From the NCBI GenBank assembly GCA_963969595.1, contig OZ018408.1:52205022-52269021 (forward strand): a stretch of 64,000 nt of DNA, written 5' to 3'. Position numbers and translations under genes: made by a program. Shown piece by piece: positions 35,990 through 48,300 of this stretch (positions are counted from its first letter, which is position 1; each line of letters begins with the position of its first letter). The notes under the pieces were generated by a model. The model had not been told where the DNA came from, ran no database searches, and was given only the letters and a program-made list of their open reading frames with translations. This DNA comes from Neckera pumila (taxonomy: Eukaryota > Streptophyta > Bryopsida > Hypnales > Neckeraceae).

Positions 35990-36480
35990 ATGCTGGTTTG
36001 ATTGCATTTTGTAGAATCAATGCTATAGCTTGTAAATTATAAATCCAATGCTAAAAATAAAAAAATGATTTCTAGATGTCTTGATTGTAATCATATCCCT
36101 TATTTTTCATAAATTTCTAAAAAGTTGTTTTATTTTTAAAAGTCAATTTTGTTAATTTATCACACTTTCGGGTTTAGAAATTTTTATACTATTGAGTAGT
36201 TTAATTATGATTTTCAGCTGAAATTTATGCGGTATATTCTTATAGTAGGTGGGTATATTCTTATCAATGGCCATCTATAAATACATTATTTTCCTCCACG
36301 TTTGTGTAAATAGGCCTCCCTTGCACTTGGCACTTTTAAACATCACAGATGGTTTTGACCTCATTTTTTTGGTCAAATCTCATCACTAAGAAGTCCTCCC
36401 AAATGGCCAATTTTTAGATCCTTTGAAAATGATTTTTCCTATCTTTTTACAAATTACAACATTGAAGTATGTATTTCTTG
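35990..36480. repeat. Dispersed repeat (pairs with 62040-62550)
   Basis: Shares, in order, GTCAATTTTGTTAATTTnTC, TATTGAGTAGT, AGCTGAAATT, AATAGGCCTCCCTTGCACT, AGATGGTTTTGACCT and AAATGGCCAATTTTTAG with 62,150-62,550. The relationship extends over about 450 bp. Ends are not clear and no TIR was seen, so the class is unknown. Confidence 0.7.
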
Positions 36481-37028
36481 GGACATAATCTTGGACATAG
36501 AATTGTGGCCCACAACTTCCAACTCTATAATACACTATCAATGCTCTAAAATGCTAAAGAGAGTCAAATGCTCTATAGTACTAGAATTGGAAAAATCAAT
36601 GGTGTCCTAATCAATCGTTCAAACTCGACAACAATCCTAGTGTAAGCGATTGATCGTGTAATGCAACGATCAATCTCTTCGTTACTGCTTCTTGTATTTC
36701 GAGGCATAGTGCAAACCAGCTCCAGTGGCCTGCATAAAATTTAACACAAATGATTTCTTAGTCAGCATAGCGTAAACGAGTCCTCAATCAACTCACACTC
36801 GTTCCAGGAGATTATGCACAGATTACCCCCAATGACAAAGCTCAAAATATATTTCTATTATAAATACAGAATTTCTGTCAATTGGTAAATTTCGTTGCCT
36901 TCCTTAAAGCTTCCCAAATGGTTTATTTCAAACTCATATAGATACAGAAGCGTCACTTTGGACTATTTGGGCACTAGAGGGTTAAACCATCATCTCATGC
37001 GCAGATATTTACTGTTGCAAAACAAAAC

Positions 37029-40000
37029 TCAGTAGAGGAATTGGCCCCTCACCTGCAACTCAATCATGTGGATGGAGGCGTCGTTGAGAATGAGAAGCTT
37101 GTTGAGTTTCTCGCCAGCAAAGCCCAGGTTAACGACTTCGGGAAGGGCAATCAATCCAAGAGCTTTCCCTGAACGGCTGAACACTGTATACAAATGCAAC
37201 ACAAGAAAAGATGAGATCTCAAAATGCCTCAATTGACGGGAGAGATCACTCAAAACGCCGAAATTGGACCTCATACTTTTCTTGCAGTTTGGGTACACAT
37301 GCGGGACTTATTAATGTCCAATTTTATCAATTTTTAGACCAAAACATACAATACTCTTTACTGGTTACGGTGACATAAAGTTTGAACCCATCTGGATTAT
37401 ATTTTTCACAATATGATCAATCAAATTGGTCACTTTAAAACCAAGAAGCCTTGGTCGTTTGGGGTTGAACAAAAACCTATTTTCAGCAATACAGAGCTAG
37501 AGAATACTACGGAAAGTACTTAAGTATATTGGAGAAAAAAACGACCTTGGACACCATCGGGAGAACCAATGTAAATGCGTCCTTTGGTGTCAACCTTGAT
37601 GCCATCAGGAAGGCCTAGTCCAGGGGGGGATCCATCGTACATGCCCACAGAAGCTAACAGGCGCCTGCTACTGAGGGTTCCATCCCCGCGAACTTCGTAT
37701 ACAAAAATGTGGTGCCTCATTTCGCTGTTAAACTCACTACTGCAACAGCAGCAGAAAAAATCAGCAATACCGTCAAAGGAGCCCACTAGGACGAGGTCAC
37801 ATGGGACTATGATATAATCAAAACAAGCAATAAATTCTCCTAGGTAGACTAATTCTCTTCGAGACCTAATCCAGCTCAATGACCTAAAGATATACCGTAT
37901 AAAAAATAAGAGTTCTGAATCAATTGTAATAACTCACTAGTAGAAAAAACAACCCTCCAGGTATTTTAAATTTAAGTCTAGCTATTCGACAGAATTTACT
38001 CTAATCCTGAATCACAATTGGCAGGGTTTAACACGGCTACTACAACTGATCGAAGGTCGTGAGGGTTTGACTGATGTACCCAGTCAAAAAGCCAGTGTCA
38101 GTGACATAGAGATGTTTCTCATCCTCAGAGAATGCCAGCCCATTGGGACGTTGAAAATTTGATGCCATCGCATCCACCACGCCATCCAGTCGGATTCTGT
38201 ATAATTGGCCCTCCACATGATTTTTGGACTTGAATCCTTGCGCCCTGTGCGCAGAATCTACCGTCAATGAGAATTGGAACAGGCGATGTGAACTAAACAG
38301 CAAAACTCAACTCCAAGTGTAGAAATATCTACTCTTTCAAGCAGAAGGTATAGAGTCCACATTGTCCATGAACACGTCAGCCTGGATCAATTGCTCTAAA
38401 ATCAGGGAAGTTATTACTAAAATTATTTTAATGCATATGTAGTAAACTCAAACCTCTTTAAAATCTTCCAACCTGAGGTTCCAAATTCTTCACTGCAACA
38501 AAAGTTGAATGTGTAACAAAGATTGCTACAACCAATAATAGTATATTGCAAGATACTTCAGCCTTTTATTGTACGGAATGTCATAATGAAGAGGCTTGAC
38601 AGAATGCAACGTGGAAATAAGAATACCATGCGTAGGCGGGGTCTGTGAACCAGATGGTACCATCTCTTTTGACCACGATATCGTTGGGGCTGTTGAATGG
38701 GACGCCAAACCAGTTGTCCGCCACAATGCTCACATTCAGTGTCTTCAGGTCCACTCGCTGAATGTATCCCGGCTTCTTCCCTTGGCCTTGCTGACAGACG
38801 AGGAGGTGGCCGTTCCTGTCGAGCACCATTCCGTTCGCAACGTCGGTCACGGGGAACACCGTCGTCACTTTTCCTGTGCTCAGCGAAATTTTGTTCACTT
38901 CGGTGTTCTGCTCCCCTGCAGCTTTCCTCTCATCCCGCGAAGTCGACAGGGTGGTCCACCCGACTTTGTGCCGCGCGCTTGAAAAGTAAAACCCGTTCAT
39001 GTCCGGATGGTACACCCCGCCTTCATGCGCATCTGTCTTTGCCATGAGTTTCAGTTCCGGTGCAGGTCCAAGAATCTCTAGAAACTCAACGTCACGTACC
39101 TGCACAACCACACGTTCAGTTCGAATCCGTGTAAGTCGAGTTTCAAATTTGATATCGTTGAACAGAGGGCTACTTATCCATTGCAAGATCAAAAGATTCA
39201 TGGATTTAAATGGGCCAATTTGATTGATCCGATAGCGAAAAATATTGGATTCGGATGGGGCCAAATTTTATTCAGGAGAATCAGCGAAGAGAGTTTCCAG
39301 TGGCCGTCAAACGCAAATAAATTTGATCAAAGAAAGTTCCATAAGACCCACTCAGTAACGGTTAAAAGAAACATGAGGCTCAATTGGCCTTTTAGAGTTA
39401 AAATGATGGCACAGAGAAGGAGGCAATCAGACAACTTTTATGGGTCAAAACTCTTCACCAATGCCATCTTATCTGAAAACAGAGTGATAGTGTCTAAGCA
39501 CATTATTGACAAAAGTGCAGGACAGAACTCGGATTTCAACAAATACCTGAAACTTGCAGTTGGGCTTGGATGGACCAGTTGGAATGCCTTTGACGAGGCT
39601 TCCCTGTTGCCAGAAACATGCACCGGGTGGTAACGTATATTTCTTCTTAGCAATTCCGTTGATCCAATTTAACTGCGTCGACAAGAAATTCTCCGCACCG
39701 TCGTCGTCGTACTCTTCAAAATCAAGCAAGCACCGTCAGTACCACCATCATAGAGACATGGGCTCCATCTCTTTTGGAAAAAAAAAGCTAAGGAAATCAT
39801 CAATCAAATTAGGGGTCCGTCCCGAAATCTTACTCCGTTCCATAATTTCCTAACTTTGAATCGAATTTCCTAACAAAACCTCGTTCACAATAATGGCAAA
39901 CCGATGCAAAGCATAATAGGGAGGAATGAAACACGTACTTGACCAATACACATTTGGGATGTGAGACAACCACACCGAAAACATGGCCACCACGACCACG

Positions 40001-40071
40001 ATCACCACCGTGAAAAGCTTCAGTCCATGACGCTGCTGCTGACTTTCGGGAAGCGCCGCAGCCCTCGTCAT
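37029..40071 (-). CDS. Membrane-anchored SMP-30/gluconolactonase-like protein
   Basis: Six exons, minus strand: 40071-39939, 39713-39547, 39099-38627, 38244-38080, 37739-37546, 37183-37029. They splice in frame to 428 aa. Residues about 17-37 (LFTVVIVVVVAMFSVWL) form one membrane segment near the N-terminus, suggesting a signal anchor with the rest lumenal or extracellular. The beta-propeller carries the SMP-30 landmarks: HEGGVY (Glu about 126), SPNDIVV (Asn about 239), RPNGLAFSEDEKHLYVTDTG (Asn about 292) and LPDGIKVD (Asp about 358), matching the metal- and substrate-binding Glu, Asn, Asn, Asp set of the family. The C-terminus follows DGVQVFSRSGKALGLI, typical of gluconolactonases. Lactone hydrolysis is inferred; the true substrate is unknown. 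The exon 2 acceptor (TTTTGAAG|AG) is the least certain junction. Confidence 0.88.
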
Positions 40072-40653
40072 GGTGAAAGCACTGGCGCACCACCTTCAGA
40101 GCACACGGGAATACCTTCCCTCCACCTTCGTTCACAAGTGTCTCTAGGGTAGCAGTCTCCAGAACCACAAACTCTAAGACAAACTGGATTCAAACGAGGT
40201 AATCACACAGAGTCACGTTTCACAAAGCAGAAACACACAGCAATTGAACCTGCTTGCGGCTGCAATACGATTTCGAGAAAACTTCCGAGACGATTTCTAA
40301 GCTCAATCAAAAACACTCTCACTCAGTCATTGAACCGAAATTTACATAGCGGAAATTCACAAACAAACCTGCACAAGGACGATCAACAACTTGAAGAGCT
40401 GAGAGTTGGTCTCTTCAGCTAAGAACTAAAACAGCACCAATCTCGCAAGCATTAATAATTCTCGTTGCTTCTCTCCGTGACGATGAAAAATGCGGAGGTC
40501 GAGTGAAATTCACCCAGGGATGATCATCCGGGAACCTGACAGGGATGTCACACAACCCATAAATTCCGCGAACAACAGAAAAACGAACGGAAATCGCCGG
40601 GACCACAACTGATCGACGACAGCAGAAACAGCAAACATAGTGAACTTGCTTTT

Positions 40654-40740
40654 GGACGAATACCTGGACGAACTCAGGACGAATACTGGACGAACTCAGG
40701 ACGAGTACTGGACGAACTCAGGACGAACCGTGACGAACGA
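40654..40740. repeat. 22-bp minisatellite between divergent genes
   Basis: GGACGAATACTGGACGAACT followed by CA is repeated about three and a half times with one-base variants (GGACGAGTAC, GGACGAACCG). It lies between the gluconolactonase-like gene (start at 40071, minus) and the carrier gene (start at 41351, plus), in the shared upstream region. Confidence 0.85.
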
Positions 40741-41350
40741 TAACGAAAGCTGGCTGGGTCATGTCGAGCCTGGACACGTGTCGACACAGAAGCGCCGGAT
40801 GGCAACTTGGCAAAATGGGTTTCGAGCAGTCCCGTGGCGCCAAGTGTCCAAAAGGAGGGACGGGACGGGCTTCCGACTCATGCCACCCACAGACACACAG
40901 TGTGGCTCAAAATGCGAAGATGTGGAGAAAACTGGTCAGTCTCCGATCCGGGTATCGGGTATGTGTACATTATACCCGGCATGAACTAGGTACCGCCTAC
41001 TCCCGCCACGTGGTGGACATCCACACGTGGGATCTCCTTCACCCTCCGCTCCCCTTCGGTTCGCCCGTCGGGTCGGCGACCATCACCACCAGATTCTCCG
41101 CCCAATTGACGGGAGCGCCTCACCGGCTCCAATTCTGCACGTGAAGCGATGCTCCGTCTCCGACGGGGCTATCCTGTGGAGAAAACTTGAGTCGAAATGG
41201 TGTAGAATCAGGCCCAGAGTGACAGTTTGTGGTGTTCTTCAATTCCATGTGAAGAATGTGAGTGGAGGATTGAGGGGACGACGACAAATTGAGGGTTCGC
41301 AATGGCGGTGTGAGGCTGTGGTTTTGGTGCGATTTCCAATAGTTGGAGAG

Positions 41351-44300
41351 ATGGCGGAAGTAGGAATAGCGCCCAAACTGCGACGAAGCGTGAAGCCGTC
41401 GAACTGGCAGACCGAGCGGCAGCGATGGCACGAGCTTCACGACGAGAAGCAAGATGCCCCTGCGCCACTCGTGAGGAGCCGCCACAGCAGCAGCCACCAC
41501 GTCCAAAGCGACCGTCACCAGAAGCTGTCCCTCTCTGAGCGCGAGCGGATGCGCAAGGCGGGCGACTTGGTGGAACCCCAGTTCAATTCGTTCGACTTGC
41601 AACCCCCCGTGGCGCACCGCGTCAAAAATACAGTCACATTCTCGGAGCGCCAGCGGCGCCGCAAGCGCAATGGGAGCAATAATATCGGATTCTTCCTCAC
41701 GGAGAATGAATGCTACGACTCGCTGGACCAGCTCTTCCCGGGCGCCCGCGCGGATTACGACTCGCCCTCCTCGCGACGAACGCGACAGTCGCTCTTCGAC
41801 TCTTGGAATTCGGGCATTCGGAAGTTCTTGGACGAGAGGGGCAGCTTTGGCTTAAAGTTCGACGGGAATCGGGACCAGAATGGGGACTGTGAATCCATCA
41901 CTGAGGAGCTCAGAACGACGAATGTTGATCCCGAGTTTCCGACGCAGCCCTACGAGTCGGAATCGGACGGCGGGGTGGAGCAAGAGGAGAAGCCGAAGAA
42001 GGTGATGAAGTTTAGGTTTAGGTTGAAATTGGGGTCCAACGGAAGGCGATTGCTCAGTGGAGCAATTGCGGGCGCGTTCTCGCGCACGGCTGTGGCGCCC
42101 CTCGAAACTGTACGCACGCACTTGATGGTGGGCAGTCATGGACGGTCTGTGCCGGAGGTTTTCAACTGGATCATGGCGCATGAAGGATGGCGAGGGTTGT
42201 TTCGAGGGAACGCCATCAATGTAATCCGCGTCGCACCAAGCAAGGCCATCGAAGTAAGTGGCGAAATCTCCGCTCTGTCACGCTTGGTTTATTTCGACAT
42301 GGCATTAGTTATTGTAACTTGTGGATTGTGATAGCTAGAATTATGGTAGAGGATACTATTTGCGTCATTTTAAGCATTCTAAACAATATTTAGGGTTCCT
42401 TGCATTGGGAGATCAGTCAATAGTGCTCAATGGAGAGGCCACTTTGGGTGCAAGAGCCTACCTCTCTTGAGGTCAAGTTTTTCTCACTCAGTGTATCGAA
42501 TGCAATCATTCTAAGTGGGTGGTTATAGACCACTATTGAAAGGGCAGTTGTGGAACCCCATTTCTGTTGAAAAATCTGTGGTCATAGACTGTTAGCCAAG
42601 TCGTGCTTACGCCCAAACTTGCTAATCGAAGGACAATCAGTCGACGAGTTGCTGCTGGCAACAGGGATCTGTTTAGGGCACGGGATCAGGTCCCTAATGG
42701 GTTTACTATCTTCTACCTCGTCCCAATTTATTGCTGGCCATGCCCAATTTCAGTGAGACACTGTGTGGGAGTATAACTGTTGTCTTCACTTGTGATATAT
42801 TGTGGCAGCTGTTTGCTTTCGACAAAGTGAAGGGATTCTTGAATTCAATAGAGCGGAAGCCAGGATTTCTGGCGGCGATGCCGGTGTCACCAATTGCAGG
42901 GTCGTGTGCTGGCATTTCGTCCACATTAGTCATGTATCCTCTCGAGCTTCTGAAAACTCGATTGACCATACAGGTGAGAAAACATTGCCATCATTGTTAA
43001 GGCGGAGGATACTGTTTGTGTCGGTACAGAACTGTGAATGCACTGCTTTGGGCACCAGAGCCGAATTCTGTCGAGATCAAACTTTATCGCTACGTTTGAA
43101 TTTCGTATGCAGTTTCAAAGTGGGAGTTTGTAGACCGTTATAATTGACAGCAAACAAACCGATTTCCATTCAAAGACCAGTGGCCATAGACAATTAGCAA
43201 AGTCATGCTCACACCACTTGCTAATTGACGGCCAACCAACTGTATGAATTGATGAGTTCCCGTTGGTAACAGAGGTCAACATTGTAGACAAGATCAGGTT
43301 CATAATGATTTTAGTATCCTGTATCTTATACCATTCCGTTATTGGTTCAGAGTTGGTGGACAACGCTCTTATTGCGATTGGGAATTCCTATTGCAAGCAT
43401 TTTGCTAAACTTTAAATTCTCGTTGATGTGTGTGCGCAGCCGGATGAATACCGTGGTATTCTACATGCATTGTGGAGGATCATCAGTGAAGAAGGGTTCC
43501 TCGAGCTGTACCGGGGATTGGCTCCCAGTATCATTGGAGTCATACCCTATGCTGGAGTGAACTACTTCGCTTATGATTCGCTTCGAACTTTGTATAAACG
43601 TGTGAGCAAAGAAGAAAGGATTGGCAACATCCAGACCTTACTCATTGGCTCATTGGCGGGCGCTATAGCCAGTTCAAGCACATTTCCATTGGAGGTGGCA
43701 AGGAAGCAGATGCAGGTAGGCATTTCCTCAAAAGACTGCCATGGTTTTAAGGGATGTCCAAGCAATTCCTATATGAGGAATTAACCTCTTACGGACTGTG
43801 GATTCATGGTTTCAGAATGACCAATCCAATCGATCATATATCATCATATAGTGAAAGAATATTATTCAAACAGGGTTAAATTATATATCACTAGAAAGAT
43901 TGAAAGAACAGTGCATGTGTCGGTGGGAAAGTCAATTAAATTAGACCGACCCTAAAACTAAGCCCTCGGGTAGGTTTGTCCTTCTAAGGGTTAAGTATTT
44001 GTTGGGTCTTCTTGGCAGTCAAAAAGGAGATTCTAGATTCACTTTTCATGCATTTTCTAGACTCCGTATGAATGAACTGTGAATTTTCAAAGTGGTAAAA
44101 ATAGATGTATCCAAAATCGAACCTAGCCTCTCGTGAATAGTGGTTGTACATCGATTAGAGCCTCTCATGAATAGGGTCGGTTTTAGAAACGGGTCACAAT
44201 TAGGTGCAATTACCTTACTTGGGATCGAGGTGGAGGCTTTCAGGTTTGCACATCCTCCTTTGTATCTTATTAAGTTAGCAAATTTCTGTTGCGCAACAAA

Positions 44301-44587
44301 AGATATGGTTAACATTGACTACCATAATTTGTTTGAAGATTATTTTCTTCTGAGCCGATCATTGTGTTGGGTTTTGGGTTGTGCAGGTAGGAGCGATAAA
44401 AGGAAGGATTGTGTATTCTAGCACACTAGATGCTTTACAAGGCATTGCCAAGGAGCGGGGCATACGTGGTCTGTATGTGGGGTTGGGCCCCAGCTGCTTG
44501 AAACTGGTGCCTGCGGCTGGGCTGTCATTCATGTGTTATGAAGCATTGAAGAGAATTTTGTTAGAAGAAGATGAAGTGGAAGCATAA
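41351..44587 (+). CDS. BT1: Brittle1-like mitochondrial carrier family protein
   Basis: Four exons: 41351-42253, 42809-42973, 43440-43715, 44387-44587. All junctions are phase 0 with GT-AG ends, giving 514 aa. Three carrier repeats each hold the signature: PLETVRTHLM (about 250), PLELLKTRLT and PLEVARKQMQ. RVAPSKAIELFAFD and SSTLVMYPLELLKTR are typical of the Brittle1 subgroup, which moves adenine nucleotides or ADP-glucose across plastid or mitochondrial inner membranes. The N-terminal extension is about 225 residues, highly charged, with SERERMRK and SERQRRRK stretches, and is longer than in the Arabidopsis or maize proteins I recall. An in-frame ATG at 41027 would add 108 residues, but that stretch reads like leader sequence. 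Substrate and organelle are not decided by the sequence. Confidence 0.9.
44130..44220. repeat. Repeat remnant in intron 3 of the carrier gene
   Basis: GGGTCACAATTAGGTGCAAT followed by TACCTTACT resembles GGGGTCGCAATTAGAACACG ... AGTTACCTTACT at about 2,338-2,390, inside the TAAGGTAGTC element copy 1. A decayed fragment of that family inside the intron is likely. Confidence 0.4.
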
Positions 44588-44940
44588 GAAGATTATACTG
44601 TCCCATGCAACACAATCCAATTTTTTGTTGTAACTTGGTAACTTGTAAATTTCTCGATTAGAAAGTGTAGCAACACATGTAAGTGCTCATATTGCCATAA
44701 TATGAGGACACCATTGCACAGGATGCTGTAATATGCTTGTCGGTTCTAGATCCATTTATTCTTCCAGGTTGTAAACCTTATTGTGAAAACCCCTCGAAAC
44801 CAGGACGGTCTTTAGACGAACATGCCAACCTGCGTCAGCTTCGTTTCCCCCTCCAATGTGAGTCGATTGATCATTTTCTAAGCTCAAGAACTCCCTGTTG
44901 GTATTCCACTCAAGGACACTGCTTTCAGTATTGAACCTTG

Positions 44941-44946
44941 AATAAA
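44941..44946 (+). terminator. Candidate polyadenylation signal of the carrier gene
   Basis: AATAAA lies 354 bases after the stop codon on the coding strand, in a T-rich 3' flank. The distance is plausible for a plant 3' untranslated region. Plant signals are degenerate, so this is a candidate only. Confidence 0.35.
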
Positions 44947-45386
44947 TGTATGCTCACACACGAAGCCGTTTGTTCATGCTTGGTCACATGAGAGGGCTGC
45001 AAGGATTTACTACTTTGCAGATTTGGCAATTTTGTGTCTGAATTCTAGTGCCCAGAACTCTTGTCGAACTTCAATTCCTGTCGATCTCCATGATTTTGTC
45101 GGAGTGACTACTCACTTTGAGAGGTTGGGAATGTCCAGCAGTTAGGTATGACTCATACGAATCAGTACAAGAGACTGAATCAAACCTTCAAAGTTTCTAC
45201 AAAGAGATTTAAAAATCTGAGTGAATGCCAAGATAGTTTTTTAAAACAACATGTCAATGATCTGAAATGCTAACAAAGAAAGCAATCTGTTCCAAAGTAG
45301 AATTGAGATGGGCATTGCTAATTTACATGGAATGTCTACATGGAGGCTCTCAAATCCCAAATATTGAGAGACTTGAGCAGAGTGAT

Positions 45387-48300
45387 TCATCTGCTCCCCC
45401 CTCTAGTTGCTGAAGCGGTGTAATGTGTGGAGCTTGCATTTGAGGTCCAAGAGAGGTCGTCTGGTGCGCTTCTAGGAATGTAGTCAAATTGGGGTTTGGA
45501 GAGAGGCACTTCAGGAAGATGCACATCACCATTGAGGATGAGCAATACTTGGCGCATGGAAGGTCGCATGGTAGGACTGGGGTGAGAGCACAAAAGTCCC
45601 AAACACAACACTTTTGTCATGGCATGGATATTGAATATCCCTGCAAGGTGCATGTCTGCTGCGTCAAGAATGCGAGAGCTCCCCCACATTAGCCAAACTT
45701 GTTCCACCAATAGCTTCACTTCCCCTTCTTCGTGGTAGATGGGTTTCTTCCCACAAGCCACTTCTAGCAGGAAAGCCCCAAAGCTATATACATCCGTTTG
45801 CTCCGTTTGCTTCCCTGCCATCGCCAATTTGCCCACATACGATCAGAAGTGGGAAGCATTATGTAGTTCAATCCATCAATTCTATTCACAAGTCGTTTAG
45901 CCTAGATCATAATTCCAAAATCTCATACACCTATCAATGAGGCTTCTTTTGTCACATAGTACATTTGTCATCATATAAAACAAAAGTGCTGCAAGGGATA
46001 TGAAATCATGAAATTATGAACAAAGGATCTTGGATGCCAAGAGAGGGAAGGGAAGAAGCTTAAACCTTAGCCAAATTTATCAAATGTAATAAAACCATCT
46101 TGTCTAGAAATGTGCACACATGATCTTGGAACAAATTTCAGTATCCATATTAGGCTTGCGCTTATGACACTTACAATAAACAAGCAACAGCTTAAGTGAA
46201 AGGGAAAGAGGTGAGTCACATGTGTGTGCCCACAATATATAAGCATCAACTTAAGTGATGGGGAACGAGGAGACACCTGTATGGAACAATTCAGGGGCAA
46301 AGTAGCCAAAAGTGCCTACCACATTGGTGCTCTCAGGGGTCAACAAGCTATGGTTGTAAGACCGAGCCAAGCCAAAGTCTCCCAAACGTGCATTAAACTT
46401 AGCATCTAGCATCACATTTGCAGCCTTCACATCGCGATGGATGATACGCTCCTCACACTCCGTGTGCAGGTACACCAATGCCATGGCCACATCCACTACC
46501 ACTTTGAATCTGCCAATTCATAAGAGGGTGAATGCAAGAAACACTTGAACTATTTCACGTCACACCCTACATGTTGACATGGTAATTTAGGCATAACTTT
46601 TGCGTATTGAATCCAAATGACTTAAAATTTATAGGGAAGGTGCTCATGATCATTAAACACCTTGCCTATATTTTTTTGCAATTTTCAAAAATGTTTTATT
46701 ATATAAAAACAGCCCCCAATTTTATGTCACAAATTCCATATTGGAGGTTCTTAGTACTATTTTGTAACCAAAAAATCAAACTTGGAGCTGAAATTTGAAG
46801 GAAATGGTCTTCTAGTAGACTTGTAGCTATATAAGGAAGGAATTTTAAAAATAGCTAATTTGTATTGTGTGGAAGTCTTTCTTCTTACATTTTAAAATAC
46901 ATAAAATATTATTTTTGTGTTTCTTTTGGTGAATGACCATTTTCATAGAGTTATTACAAATGGTCTAATTTTTATTTTATTTCTTTATTTTATTTTCCTA
47001 TTTTTAACTAATTAAAGCATCAAAGTGTTTATTTTCTTGAGATTTGGCACTTTTCTAATTCTCCTACTTAGAGAATTTTTCTATGCTTTTCTTTCTTGGG
47101 ATTCTCCATCTTAAAGATATATACATTGGCCATATTTTAAAAAAAAATTTAAAATTATTTTTCTAATTTTAAAGTACTCCAAAAAAAAAAGCATGAATAC
47201 TGTGAAAACGCAACAAATAGTACAAGTGTTTTTTGCATTCACCCAAGATATAATTCAGTTGCCACCATATTTCTCAATATTTTGAATGATATAATGGGCA
47301 TATATCACTCATAAGAGTGACAAAATGAAAATTGAAGTTAGTGAGCGCCAAGCTTTGAGTGTGAGGTGGTCTATGCAATTTCATCTATTTTTTTACATAG
47401 ATAAAGTCACTTCCACTAGTTTATTCAGTCTAGGACTTGGGTTTAGTTTAGTTCTTATACTTAGCTATCTTATACAAGCAAATCCAATCAACTCATACTA
47501 CTTGTAGTTGAATGTGATAGGAACCATTTTGAGAATACAAATCAGGATATAAACCAAAACTACTTGCCTTGCATGCTCAACATTTAAGGGTTTGGTTAGC
47601 AAAGTCAGAGGACCTTGCTAAACATAAACTAGTAAGCTAGTTCTTGTGAACCATAATTTGTTGCACCCAAAAGCATGATGTCTACAAGCACATGCATCTC
47701 AACCAATTACATGTTCCTCTCTTCCCCTACTGCACTCATTCTGATTCGAATTCTATTACCCAATTTTTCAAAATCTCCTTTGTTCACCCATTCCATTATC
47801 CAAGACCCTCCCGTCCTCAAAAATGATACCCTAAGTAAATCAACCTGAAGCATGATACCCTAGGTAAACCAAAAGTGCATCCATCGCCAATTCTATCCCT
47901 CAAAATATGCACTGCCTCGAAACTTGCAATTTTTTTTTCAGACTGCTTGAATCACATCCTGGATTGGAGGAATCACATACCTTCTCTCCCAGGGGAATCC
48001 AACAATCACCTCTTCATCCAAGGCGACCAAATTGCCTACCCCATTACGATCCCGAGCATTTTGCAATCCCCCCAATGCAGCGACAGCAACGGACGAGCCG
48101 AATAGATGCTTGTCGAGACTTCCCTGTGGCATGTAGTCATATACCAAAAGAAGCTCGCCTTGCTCGTGGCACCAGCCCTGCAAACGCACTAGATTGCGGT
48201 GACGTATTTTGCCAATGATCATCACCTCCGCCAGAAACTCACGCTCGCCCTGACTAGACTCCGGCGCCACACGCTTGACGGCCACGAATTGTTGGTTGCC

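Noticed and set aside
38340..38500. Possible extra exons of the gluconolactonase-like gene (short open pieces near 38,472-38,492 and 38,341-38,385)
   Set aside because: Joining the exon ending at 38627 directly to the one starting at 38244 restores the family motif TDPAYAWAQGF in frame, while the extra pieces lead to stops.
41027..41350. Upstream in-frame start of the carrier gene
   Set aside because: The 108 added residues show no transit-peptide or carrier features and look like leader sequence; kept only as an alternative.
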